Source: Symbiodinium natans (taxonomy: Eukaryota; Sar; Dinophyceae; Suessiales; Symbiodiniaceae). From it: DNA of 64,000 nucleotides. The notes beneath the pieces were generated by a model. That model had not been told where the DNA came from. It made no database searches and worked only from the letters and a program-made list of their open reading frames with translations. The DNA is taken from contig CAJNDS010002211.1 in the NCBI GenBank assembly GCA_905221605.1, positions 410,989 to 474,988 on the forward strand, written 5' to 3'. A program made the translations under genes and the position numbers. Below, one piece after another: positions 45,249 through 64,000 of this stretch; position 1 is the stretch's first letter, and each line of letters begins with the position of its first letter.

Positions 45249-48200
45249 TTGTCAGTCAAGGGTGTGACCACCAAACGTGGAGTGTTCCCCAGGTACTCGA
45301 AGGAGTACCTGGGACCCACTTAAGGCAGCAAAATGGCACCAGAGGGTCCCAATGTCATCACCTGCGAGGCGCACCGGATATTGGCGATGGTCTGCTTCAC
45401 GATGCAGGTGTCCGAAGTTCGGGTCCCATCGGACCTCAACCGAAGGTGACTACTTCCCACGGCTACTACACACACCTCCCAAGCGAATCGCATCACGAAG
45501 CTTCCTATGCTTCCTGACACCCTTCCGAATGGAGGAGGCCCACTGAAGCTGCGAGGCTCCCACATCAGTACCTGATCTGTCGAGAAGGCGGTTGCCAGGT
45601 CTTGAGAAACAAAATCACAAAGCAGGGCTTGAATGGCTTGAAGTAGCTTGAAGTATCACACATCTCACTCTGCCTCCTCCATGGCCCAGTAGTAACGAAG
45701 CTGCTTGCTCCAGTCAAAGTCATTGACAGACCTGCCGGAACCCCTGAAAGCCTTCAAGAGCAGACAGACTGTAAAAAGCCAAGGCGACAGGAGCTCAAGG
45801 TCAAGGTACAGGGTACGGACGCTAGAAAACACAAAAAACAGCACACGAGCACCGCCCCTCTCTGAGGAAAACTCAAAGGTTCAGAATACTGGAGACGCGA
45901 GAAGACTTTCTCAGTCATTCTGAGTGTGATTCAGTGTGATTCAGTGTGCACCACATGACCTGCACTTGGCAGCATCGATCTGCTCCAGGACGGAAATTCC
46001 ATGCACCTGACGGCTCAGACCAATCGAGAGCCCCGAACCACCCCAGGTGCTCAACAGCTCAACAGTTAGGCCCCGCGGCCAATGCCGACTTGCTGCAACG
46101 CCAGAGAAGGTCTTAGACGAGGGTTCGGGGATTCGGCCTTCTATGCCTAGGACCCTTAGTGAAAGTCACCAGTACCCACCGCCACCTCCTGCAAGTGTTT
46201 ACTAACTTTCTTCTTTTCGTTCCCTTGCAAGAGGTTGTGCTGCCTGGTCCCCTCGAACTACGCTTTTCAGACTGCAACTCAAGAAGTTGCCGCTGGAGCT
46301 TCTGCCAATACAATGCCGTGTGTTTTGCTTTTGCGTGCGGACGTCGACAGTTCGTCCGGAAGTGCAATTGCTATACCTCGCAGCGCCAAGCACTCGCAGA
46401 AAGCCAATGCAGTATTCTTGGAAGTGCACGGTACGATGTGAACCAGCTATGGCAAAGGATGCCACCCTCAATATCATCAAGCTTCAAGCCACATAGAGCC
46501 GTAAAACTGCGAAACCTTCGCCGCTTTATAGCCAGGGCTAGGGTCTGCAATGTGGTCTGGTTTGGTATTGAAAGATTCGCCGCCCAGTCTGCAAGTCCAG
46601 CAGGTTCAATTTGCTTGCGAAGCCGACTTGCCGTGAAGGAAGAGCATGGGACAAAGTTGTCCAACACTTTTTCTCTGGAACCGAGCTCCTGAGCAAAGAC
46701 GGAACTGAACAAGCAAGGCAAGGCCAAGGTTCAGACATCCAGGACAATCAGCGCACCCATCAGCACCTTGCAAACCAGTCTGCTGACGTTTGAGATGACA
46801 CAGTTTCGTCAGTGCCTACCAAGACCGCAGAGGGGCCCCCCACAACCCCGAGTGATGAACAGGAGCCACAAGGATTCGCTAGGAGTCAGTAGCCGCAGTA
46901 GCCTTACCGCAACCTGTCATGTAGTAACAGCCATATACATCCAAAAGGAGGAAAAAAACCGAGATCACAAATGGGGTCGCCCGCTCGTGCATTCAGATCC
47001 CTCTGAACCAACGAAAAGCGTTAAAGAGGTCTCACACTGCGGGATGATGGCGGACGCATCTTTAGATGTCTTTAGATGTCGCTTCTATGGGTAAGCCTAC
47101 AGCACGCGAACCTCCAAGCAAAGCCCGTTCGCGTTAGGAAAGTTTGACTCTCTCCTATGTGCTGCGCGACCTTTTGAAAATGACTGTGAGGACCTGTACC
47201 GCTTGGGGAGGTTCTCAAGGCCCGAGCCCGCTGTAGCTTGGTCAAATCCAGGCGTACCAGCTCGACACTGTGCCTGTGCGATTTGAGGTCGTTTGAGGTC
47301 TAGTTTCGGGATCAGGGCTTTTCAGACCTTGGTGGGGGGAGTTCAGTGTTGAAACGGGGCAACGTGAAACGCTGCAAGGCGCTCGCGCTCAAATTGCCTT
47401 CTCTCCAAGACTCTCTCACTTCTTTCACTGAGGCATAGGCTCCAGCTGCTGGTTGGTAAAGCGGATATTGGCCCGCATGGCCTCTTGCCAAACTTCCCCA
47501 GTCTCACCGGCATTTCTGCATGTTTCCGTGCCCTCTCCGTCCCGAGTGCATCGGGACAAGAGTGCCTGCGGGTCCCCTTTTTCCACAAGGTTCAGTGCGT
47601 CCTCGGCGCACTTTGTCCACATGATCTGGTCCACCGCAAGTGCCTGGCGTGCAGTGTCAAAGCAGACCACCCTCTCTGCCCTCTTTTTGTTTCGGGGGGC
47701 AGGGGGGGGGGGGAATTCTACATATCACTCCCTTCCCTGCTTAAACCTCTCTAAATATCATTCTCTTCCCTGCTTAAACCTCTCTAAATATCACTCTCTT
47801 CCCTGCTTAAACCTCTTAAAACACTCAAGGTCCAATGCTAGGAAGAACGGCGCCACGAGGACCGCTTGCGCAGGGAAGGGCCCGAAAAGCCAGTCTTTCC
47901 GCACGATGCCATCCTTCAGTCAAAGCTGAAGACTTCCTTCGCGCCTTTATTGGGTTAAGGGTTTAAGGGGTTTGCAAGTGGTTTACAGTAGGGTTGACAA
48001 GTTTAAGCTGAAAGGCATATGGCGTATCTAGGTCTGGGGCTCCAGGTGCGCCACTTCGAACTCGAACACCGTGAGCTCCGCAAGTAAAGCGCTTTTGACC
48101 CTACTGAAGGCACGGCTTTGACCACTTGTGGAAGGTTGTCTGCATGCAAATGAGGCTGTGTCATAGATGTCATAGCATTCCCTGCAGGCTCGTTTGTCCC

Positions 48201-50184
48201 TCCGACAGTCCTCGGGATAAGCCTCCACGGCGGCCTTCGTGCGGGGATCACATGTCTTCACGCTCTCAGCTCAGAGATCTTCGTACAAAAACCAATTCGT
48301 ACCATGAAAAGGCACTGGAGAAGCACTTGGGGTTTTGAATCGGTTGTCTCTCTCTCTCTCTCTCTTGCTGGCCTTCGTCAACGCCTGAAGGCTCTCCACC
48401 ATGCGTATTTCAATCTGCCCAAGCCTTGCATGGCGTCGCAGCTCAAACGCAAAATCTTCTGACATCTCTTTCATCGGTTTCAGAGACGGTGGTCTCCGTG
48501 CTTTGGAGTGTCATGCAGTCATGCAATGGGAGCAGGATCTGAAGATCATGGCAGACCAGTGGAAGCGCATCAACAGACGCGATCCGGCAAGCCCGAACGC
48601 TTAGCCGCTTTCTGCTGGGGCATCCGCCATCGCTCCACAGGAGAGCCTTGCGTCTGCACCGGGCTGACAAAGTGGACCTCAGGATGGTAGACCGTACTAG
48701 ACCGTAGACATCTACACGTCTGCACGTTGCACCACATGTTGCCCCACACACGCGTCGTTTTCTTGATGCCTTCTCCTTGATCATGTCATTCATGTCGAGG
48801 ATGTCCTTCTTCTTGTCCTTTCCATGCTAGCTGCCTTTCGGCCCTTTCCCTTCCCCCCTTTCCCTGTTTTCCCCCTTGCTCCCCTGTCCTCAGTGAACGA
48901 CACCCTGCTAATGGCATCGAAGCACTTGCCTTGGCCAGGGGCTTTGGACTGTCCTAACCTCACCATGACCTTGCAATGACCTCGCCATGACCTCGCCATG
49001 ACCTTGCCATGACTTCCACTCCTTCTCTCAAACGCCAAATCAGTGTGCAGACTGCGTAGGGCTTTTGCAGGCTCTACAGAGGCTTTGCGAGAAATCAGCG
49101 CCACCCCCAGACTTCCAAAGCGTGGGGTCCTACGCCCTGAAGCTAGCCCTAAAACCCTAAGACCCAAATCCCCTAAAACCCTGAAACCCTGAAAGCCCAA
49201 AACCTAAGACCCTAAAACCCTGAAACCCTAAAACCCTAAAACCCTAAAACCCTCAAACCCTCAAAGCCACAAATGCACGCCCAGGTGGCCCAGGTGCTCC
49301 TGGACCGCTTCAGGGTTCCTGCGAAGGCACATTGGGGGGCAAAGAGGGTTGGTTAGGGCTTAGGGGGCTTAGGGGTTTAGGCTTCTGAAGGTTCAAGGTC
49401 CTAACGACCCCTGAAGACTCCAAAAACGTAACCGACAAGCACTCCCCACCCTGTTCTACACAAAGACACCTGGTCTGGGACATGATGCTCAGCAGCTCGT
49501 CGTCAGACAAGAAGTAGAATCGCCTGGAGCAGGGCCCAAGCGACGCGAAAGTCGCAAGACTCCAGTACGATTAGGATTTTAGGGCTTAAAGGGTTACAGG
49601 AGGCCTACAGAGGGACAGGGGCACCTTTGCGGAACCAGGCGGACCCTCCGTGGAGCAGGTCCTAAATCTAGCTTTCCTGGGAGATGGAAGCCTGCTTTTC
49701 AGCTTCTGCTTTCGGAGCTTGCAACAGAAGAAGTAAATTCGACGCTCGGACGAGCGGCGGGAAGGATGCGCGCTTCGTCTCCAGGTAGGCCTTGCGGCGA
49801 AGGGCCGAGAAGCTCCAGGTTCGAACTTTTGACATCAGGGGCTTTGTTAAGGGGCTACATAGAGTCTGCAGATGTCTTATGCAGGCCTCCCTTGCCCGAA
49901 ACTTGCACAAACTAAAGATGCGAGGGCCTTTCAGGGTGGATGAACTAAAGTAAACTGAGTATGGTGCCCAGATTATGGTAACAGAATACTGCGAGGGGAT
50001 ACCCGAGGCTATTTCATGCAATGCTGAAACTGACAAAGCCGAACAACCCTTGAAGCTGACCCCGGAACACTCATTGTCATGCCCATGTTTATACGAGAGA
50101 CACTACGCAGGGTGCCCGATGGTGCCGTGCCCACCTCTAGACTCTTCTGGATCTGATCGAGCTGGTCGTTTGCATTCTTCAATC
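45249..50184 (-). CDS. Dynein heavy chain, block 2 of 3: linker domain
   Basis: Eighteen exons continue the same frame: 50135-50184, 49759-49790, 49470-49523, 49290-49318, 48889-48929, 48770-48817, 48625-48677, 48373-48424, 48199-48234, 47866-47913, 47566-47643, 47441-47481, 47228-47273, 46737-46766, 45966-46006, 45669-45731, 45375-45434, 45249-45308. They spell the linker hallmarks in order: NANDQLDQIQKSLEAYLETK, FPRFYFLSDDELLSIMSQTR, AVQEHLGKCFDAIS, AVDQIMWTKCAEDAL, ELVRLDLTKLQR, VLMGALIVLDVHG, NDFDWSKQLRYYW and YSFEYLGNTPRLVVTPLTD. The linker is the lever that produces the power stroke. The block sits between the two guest genes: SEC61A ends 2.1 kb before its first exon, and the aldolase starts about 420 bp after its last exon. 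The final codon is split as AA|G and is completed at 36912. Introns here hold CT repeats, a 33-bp tandem repeat and telomere-like tracts. Confidence 0.93.
47727..47818. repeat. 33-bp tandem repeat in a dynein intron
   Basis: About 2.8 near-identical copies are present; the core is TTCCCTGCTTAAACCTCT, and unit starts are spaced 33 bases apart (47733, 47766, 47799). It sits between dynein exons 47866-47913 and 47566-47643, next to a G run at 47702-47713. Confidence 0.93.
48347..48365. repeat. CT dinucleotide repeat in a dynein intron
   Basis: About nine TC units sit directly downstream (in plus coordinates, below) of exon 48373-48424. Confidence 0.93.
48963..49017. repeat. 11-bp tandem repeat (CCATGACCTCG type)
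   Basis: Four to five imperfect copies lie in the intron between dynein exons 49290-49318 and 48889-48929. Confidence 0.85.
49141..49265. repeat. Degenerate telomere-like tract in a dynein intron
   Basis: About fifteen CCCTAAAA / CCCTGAAA units lie between dynein exons 49290-49318 and 48889-48929. Confidence 0.92.
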
Positions 50185-50395
50185 CTGAGGATAGGGAGGG
50201 CTTCAGCATGCAAAATGCTTGGCTGCGTTTGGCTACAGTCTCAGTCATGGCGCACTTTCATGTTAAAATAGGAAGTTAGCTGATGTACGACCTTAACTTT
50301 ACATTCGTGAGTCACTTGCTACCTCTCTCACAGGAACCCATATAAAACGATATGTGAGCACGTTTCACGTGTCCACACCGTATAGTTGTAAACGG

Positions 50396-50438
50396 CAAAA
50401 AAGCCGCTGCAGCTTATTGTGTCTTATGCGGCTTTTTG
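50396..50438. repeat. Short inverted repeat (hairpin)
   Basis: CAAAAAAGCCGC and GCGGCTTTTTG form an 11-bp stem with one bulged A and a loop of about 20 bases. It lies in an AT-rich patch between SEC61A and the next dynein exon. Confidence 0.8.
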
Positions 50439-52270
50439 TTTGTTGGAGACTCTAGAATCCATGCCGTGTCCCCTTCGATTTTGGCGGGTTTCTGTCTCCC
50501 AGCGGTTTCTGTCATCTCCAAGCCGCTATGATTCCTGGTTTTGTAGTTTGACGAGCGAAAATATCCTAAATCTTGAGATGTTTTCGACGGGAAACATTAA
50601 TTAGACTCATGAATCCTGCGGTACTATTGCGAGCTACAATGGGACAGTGATGGAAAGGTTACAATGATGAAGAAAAGACAACACCCGCGAATCCGATGCA
50701 GTAGGGTGTACCTGGATTCCTTACGACCACTACCACTAAATACAAGATCCGGCGCACTTCTCTGAGCCTTTGGACACGGTTTTGAGAAGGGGAGAACACT
50801 GCCATCCCATCCTGATCCCTGCGATTTCTAAACTCTGGGAGCAAATAGAGGGGGCACTGATGCAGATTAGGAAAGCTCAAAAGCACCCTTGTAAACAGGA
50901 TATCCGAGTAAATCTGCGGTGAAGCGGCTCGAGGTCTGCTGTAAAGATTTGTTTAACGGTCCCACAGCCCCGAGCCTACAACGGCACGCACGTTCTCTTT
51001 TTGTTCCTCGAAGGCACGTGGGAGTGAGTCTGAGAACCCACTGAGGTGAGCCATGCAAGGTATGAGGGCGGCGATGTAAACCAGCGAGACTCTGGACAAG
51101 CGCGACTTAACTCTCCAAGCCTAAACTTTAAGTGACCACCAACCCTCCAAGCCCCCTGTGGCCACCTCAGCGAGAGACCTATGACCGACTTAAGCCGGCA
51201 ATGGCTGCTCGCGCAGCCCATTTTGAGCTTCAGGAGATTTCCGGGCTGTTGGGGGATCACAGTTTTTGCGTAAACCGGAACTGCCCGGGCAGCAGACATA
51301 TTAGCACAATATCTTCATGTCTTCCTCGAAGACGCCGGAGTGCAGGGCTGCGCAGAGCCAATGCTGATCAAACTTCCTTCAACTTCATCATGCGAGACAT
51401 TCGAGTGTCAGTAGTACTCGGTAGTAGTGAGTATGAGGAGATGTCAGCATATGAAACATGCAAACCCCGCAAAGGCCCCATTTTCAATCCATCACGATCT
51501 TGGACACATCGTCTGAGACTCTATGGCGAGGGAGAATGACGATGACTGTTTATGAGCTGTTCTCCCCAATTTGATGTTGGCATGCTGGGTCACCGAGAGC
51601 ATGGAACTGGTGCCCTGCCCAGCCCCGCCCTCCGCGAACTGATGGAAGCGCTTCTGCTTTCTACGTTCAACAAATGCCTGCGGTGCGGCACCTCTGGGAC
51701 CCTTGGGACCCTTGGCAAAGATGCGGAGTAAGACCCAACTGCTCTCGAAACTGGTTCTCGTTCGAAGGCCTCCCGCTCGTGGAGTAAACTGTGGCATGCA
51801 GAATCCCCAGGTAGGAGACAAGGCTCTGTGCTCCAAAGGTTACGGAAGATCTCAGAAACATTCAGAAACCCTGATGTTTGTCTCCTGCCCGTAGGTTCAG
51901 CAACTGCAGCAACTGCAGCCCTAGCTGCACCTTTGCATATTTTGGCCAGTGATCACTTCGGCATGGCCCTGTGCTATGACCCTCACCAGTGTGAACATCT
52001 TTTTTGTGACACAATATGGCGCCAGGTAAAGTTTCATATCCCGTTGGCGTTGTTTTCTACTGAAAGCCTCAAGTGACCTTGGCCTTTTTGAATCCGAGCA
52101 AGTCGTGTTCTTGTAAAAGTCCAGAGGGATTAGATGTCAATCTGCATCGGCTATCACCAGGGGGTTCTGTGGGGGAGTCTGCTGCGCATCTTACGGCTCC
52201 AGGGTTGAGGTGGTTTGAGGGCTTCGTGCGCCAATTGTGCTGTGGTCAGAACGAGCTTCAAAGCGCGCGC

Positions 52271-60950
<8,680 letters not shown>

Positions 60951-60955
60951 CTTGC

Positions 60956-60957
60956 CT
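60956..60957 (-). promoter_or_regulatory. Possible spliced-leader trans-splice acceptor of SEC61A
   Basis: CTGCAG ends five bases before the proposed SEC61A ATG (60950). It is a plausible acceptor for a dinoflagellate spliced leader. The start codon itself was inferred by phase, so this call is only as strong as that start. Confidence 0.2.
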
Positions 60958-61810
60958 GCAGGCGCAGACGCCCCCATTAATATGTTGTTTGGGGCGTACA
61001 TAATTCTCTTCTTTCTTCGTTCATATCATTCGTTCATTGCACACGTCGTTATCTCCTTGTCAATTCACTTCATTGTATTCTCTTCTCACGGTAAGCCTAC
61101 TAAAAGAGGTTATTTAGTACGCCAACGGTTAATCTTGGTCTGTACGCTCTTTCACTTGTCCATCAATCACTTGGGGCTTTGGGGTACTAAAAGGGCATAT
61201 AATTTACTATTGAAAGGTAAAGAGCGAAGTGATGCACGCTTTTAATATTTAATTTGCCCTTTTCCCCCCCTTTATAAAAGTGCAAGAACAAAGAAGGGAC
61301 AGCCGGTCTCGTTGAGCCTTCCCGAACTAGGCGCAAGGGCCCAAGAGTCAAAAGAGCCCTGTTGCTTGTTCCTGTATGATTTTGCTTGAAGCAAGGAACC
61401 CGTTCGCAGAACCCTTCCACGGTCCTTGCGCGAGTACTGGTCGCCTCCACGAGCTCATTTCGTTGCGTGAAGTTTCGGGAACTTGCTTCCGCGAGTCGGG
61501 GAACGTGAACGCTGCTTCAGCTTGCACACGGGCTTCCGCGCCGAGATACCCACAAAGGGGCTTTCGAGCCGAGATGGGGGTTGGGGAATCCTGGTTCCGG
61601 AACGCCCAGCATTCGTAGTATGTATAGCTGCTATAGCAGGTCATACACAACGCATCTTTCCGCCCGCCGGAGGAGATGTGCTTCCGCAAGCCCTTCCACA
61701 TGCTTCCACGGCCACAGTCCTGTGCAGTTTCGCGCGCCCGTTCCCGTGCTTACTTCGGTTCTCACCGTGAAAACAGTGAAAATGATGCCGCTCACGGGTT
61801 CATATGGACT

Positions 61811-61850
61811 CTATCAGGCTCTGTCAGGCTCTGTCAGGCTCTGTCAGGCT
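61811..61850. repeat. 10-bp tandem repeat CTGTCAGGCT
   Basis: Three exact copies plus one variant (CTATCAGGCT) lie in the dynein intron upstream of SEC61A. Confidence 0.93.
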
Positions 61851-62395
61851 ACGCAAAAAAGTCAAAGCGTTTGAGGTTTGTTCACGGCCATGGCATGGGC
61901 GCCTCTTTGTCACTCCTCCGGGAGGCGAGTTTCCAATTTCTGCGGCGGCGCGCCGCTTCTGCCCAAAACTGGCTGTGAGCCAGAACGGCAAGCGAACCAA
62001 GAGGAGCAGGCACGACTTTGGGCTGCGTTAGACAGTTAGACAGTTAAGCCAATGCTCATGCCAAGATCTTCCAAGACGTAGAGGAGATGCGTAGAGCATC
62101 GTGGAACCATCCAACGGGGAACATGTACTGCGCAGTACAAAGCAACAGGCAGCAAGTTCCATGCCCACGGCCCTGTGGACCTTGTGGCTGCGAAGCTTGC
62201 TGCCTTAATGGTTCATGCCAGCCGGGGGCCCCGCCCGCGAGGAGATTTGGAATGTGAAACCTTCGCAAGGCTGACGATCCGACACCATCCGTTGTACTTA
62301 GGTCGCTTTGTCCTTTGGGGGCTTTGGAGGTGGTTTAGTAGGTGATCCATGACTTTGCATGTGCAAAGGCCGGGACCACCCCTTCCATGCTAAGC

Positions 62396-63846
62396 GTGCC
62401 ACATGCAAAGCTGCGGGGCCATTAACAAACGAGGCCCTCAAGGCCCGGACGCTTCCATGGCTTTGCGGTAAGACTGACGCACCTCCCGGCAGGCGAACTG
62501 ATGAAGCTATGCCGAAGAGATGAACAAAAAATGCACATTCATAAACAAACACTACACAAGACTGCGTATTGCCTGCCACCTGCACTTCCTGGGGCCGGAT
62601 GTGGGGATGCAAACAGATCAGCTCCAGGCCTTCTTCAGGGTATCCTTCCAGAACCTCAGGAACCAGATGAACCAGTAAGAAGGCATTTTAGGGGAGAAGG
62701 GAGAAATCGCATATTCAAGAAGGGCCCTCTCGTTTAACGTGAATGTGGAGATGTGAAACTTCCCCAAGTTCAGCTATCGGGGAGACCCCTTCTGAACTTT
62801 GCAAAACCTTTTTTTTCTTGCCAAGGGCCCGGCTTGTCGACGCCTTTGAACTTTGCGGACTCGGTGGGGAGCTGTTTCTGAATGTCCTCTCGTTGAGGGA
62901 AGGCCACACCGACAAGAACCAACACCGAGAACAGACCACAACCACGTGCTCAAAACCACATGAACCAGTCAACCACAACTGAGTAGGTCCTCCGCTGAGA
63001 AGATGCTCTCCTCGGAGCACAGCCACAAGAAACTTAACCAACCTGAACACCTCATCCTACCCCAAATCTTCGAGGCATCTCTAAATCTCGCGTGAAGCTA
63101 CAAGGACTGGCAACCAGCCGCTGGACCCGCGAAGAACTCACATGACGGGAGTCCAGGTACATCCAGCCGCGCTGCACCTGCAAGGCTCTCTGGGAACGAC
63201 AGTGGGAAGATCCCTGGAAAGTTACTTCATGGCTGGCCTGTAGCCACTCATCGATCGTGTCAGAGGCAAGCCTGTCCGACAAGCCACTGACACATCCGAA
63301 CAGGTTCTTCCAAGAAGGTCAGTTCGACATCTAAACCGATATCTTCCGATGCCTGATCTTGGTCTCCCAGGTCTCCACGCGGTCGCGGATGCCCCGTACG
63401 AAGCGGGACCTGGCAAATGAGGCGAAGCGCCGGGGGGGGGGGGAGGGGCGGGGAGCCCAGAGGCATCCCTGTTTCTGCACCAAGCTTGTAGGGCATTCTA
63501 GCAGAGGTAAGGGCGATCTGGAAAAAGAGTTGAAGGAGTTTAGTGGGGTTGGATTCAGGCTCTGAGCCGCAAACCCCATCATGGTCTGGATCTGCACAGA
63601 GTGGTCCTCCGTTGAAGTTGAGCTCATGCCCGTTGGAATTAGGGAAAAGCTGCCAAGGGAGCAGCATGTGGCCCATGGCCTTTCAAATCGCACGTTATTT
63701 GGGATCGGGGTCCGGGACGGCGAGCATGCGTGTTCGTCATCACGCCATCTCTGGCAAACCCAACACCGACACTTCTTCACCTCATAAAGCGGGGCATCCT
63801 CCAGCTGAGTGATGATGTCGGCCACATCACCAAGGATCCAAAGGTC
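62396..63846 (-). CDS. Dynein heavy chain, block 1 of 3: end of tail / start of linker (5' end outside window)
   Basis: Dynein heavy chains are the ATP-driven motors of cilia and cytoplasmic transport. Nine exons are visible: 63796-63846, 63575-63606, 63353-63409, 63238-63271, 63154-63177, 62993-63010 (18 nt, tentative), 62834-62886, 62634-62654, 62396-62436. They read in one frame through DLWILGDVADIITQLED, HSVQIQTMMGSRFVRGIRDR, DTIDEWLQVQRGWMYL, DIQKQLPTESAKFKGVDK and FWKDTLKASF. This is the conserved segment just before and within the linker (compare the family pattern W-Y-L-E-x-I-F then D-I-x-x-Q-L-P). Upstream exons must lie beyond position 64000. The last codon of this block is split after GCA C and is completed by the first bases of the exon at 50184, 12.2 kb downstream. 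An axonemal inner-arm type is likely from overall resemblance, but the subtype is not settled. Confidence 0.88.
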
Positions 63847-64000
63847 CTTGAACGAAGTTTGACACCGAACGGTTATTTCTTCCTGGCTTGGGTTCCGGAT
63901 CTGGACCAAAGCTAAGGGTTACGAATGCTTTGGGGTAGGGGAGATTACTCTCGGACGCAAGAGCTAAACACAAGTCATGGATCTCGAAGGGATCGGAAAA

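Noticed and set aside
48401-48604. Plus-strand open frame with a protein-like helix near 48.5 kb
   Set aside because: It overlaps the minus-strand dynein exons, which align with the linker; the plus frame has no family match.
50396-50438. Rho-independent terminator
   Set aside because: The genome is eukaryotic; hairpin-plus-T terminators of this kind are a bacterial feature.

Overview
The window is nuclear DNA from a dinoflagellate. The support is internal. Three recognisable genes are cut into very short exons, and their introns start mostly with GC or GA rather than GT. Almost every acceptor reads AG|G, and TTTAGGG-type (plant/dinoflagellate telomere) tracts are scattered through introns and spacers. 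A genus cannot be fixed from the sequence; a Symbiodiniaceae-like genome would fit. All recognised genes lie on the minus strand. The long open frames in this window are mostly shadows or repeat artefacts, so the genes were found by joining 12-81 nt exons by reading phase and family alignment. Exon boundaries are hand-derived and have not been checked against RNA.

The right-hand 34 kb (63.85 to 29.75 kb, read right to left) is one dynein heavy chain gene, open at the window's right edge. Forty-nine exons join in phase into 723 codons covering the end of the tail, the linker, AAA1 and the start of AAA2. Two complete housekeeping genes lie inside its introns, on the same strand. SEC61 alpha (34 exons, 472 codons) sits in a 12.2-kb dynein intron. 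A class II fructose-bisphosphate aldolase (25 exons, 366 codons) sits in an 8.3-kb dynein intron. In both cases the dynein codon interrupted by the host intron is restored exactly when the flanking exons are joined, so the host gene reads through its nested guests.

The dynein reading stops at 29,749, in the first part of AAA2, a few bases from a telomere-like tract. No later dynein exon was found in the remaining 29.7 kb. That left part is gene-poor. It holds an ankyrin-repeat gene fragment (2.2-3.1 kb, minus), a few exon-like segments of unknown genes (7.2, 9.2, 10.4 and 21.1 kb, minus), a large TAC microsatellite, C-rich repeats and other simple repeats. No rRNA, tRNA, CRISPR array, prokaryotic operon or intact transposon was recognised.

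The main interest is the double nesting of intron-rich, same-strand genes in one host, together with the unusual introns: by my count about 63 GC, 23 GT and 19 GA donors among 105, with micro-exons down to 12 nt.
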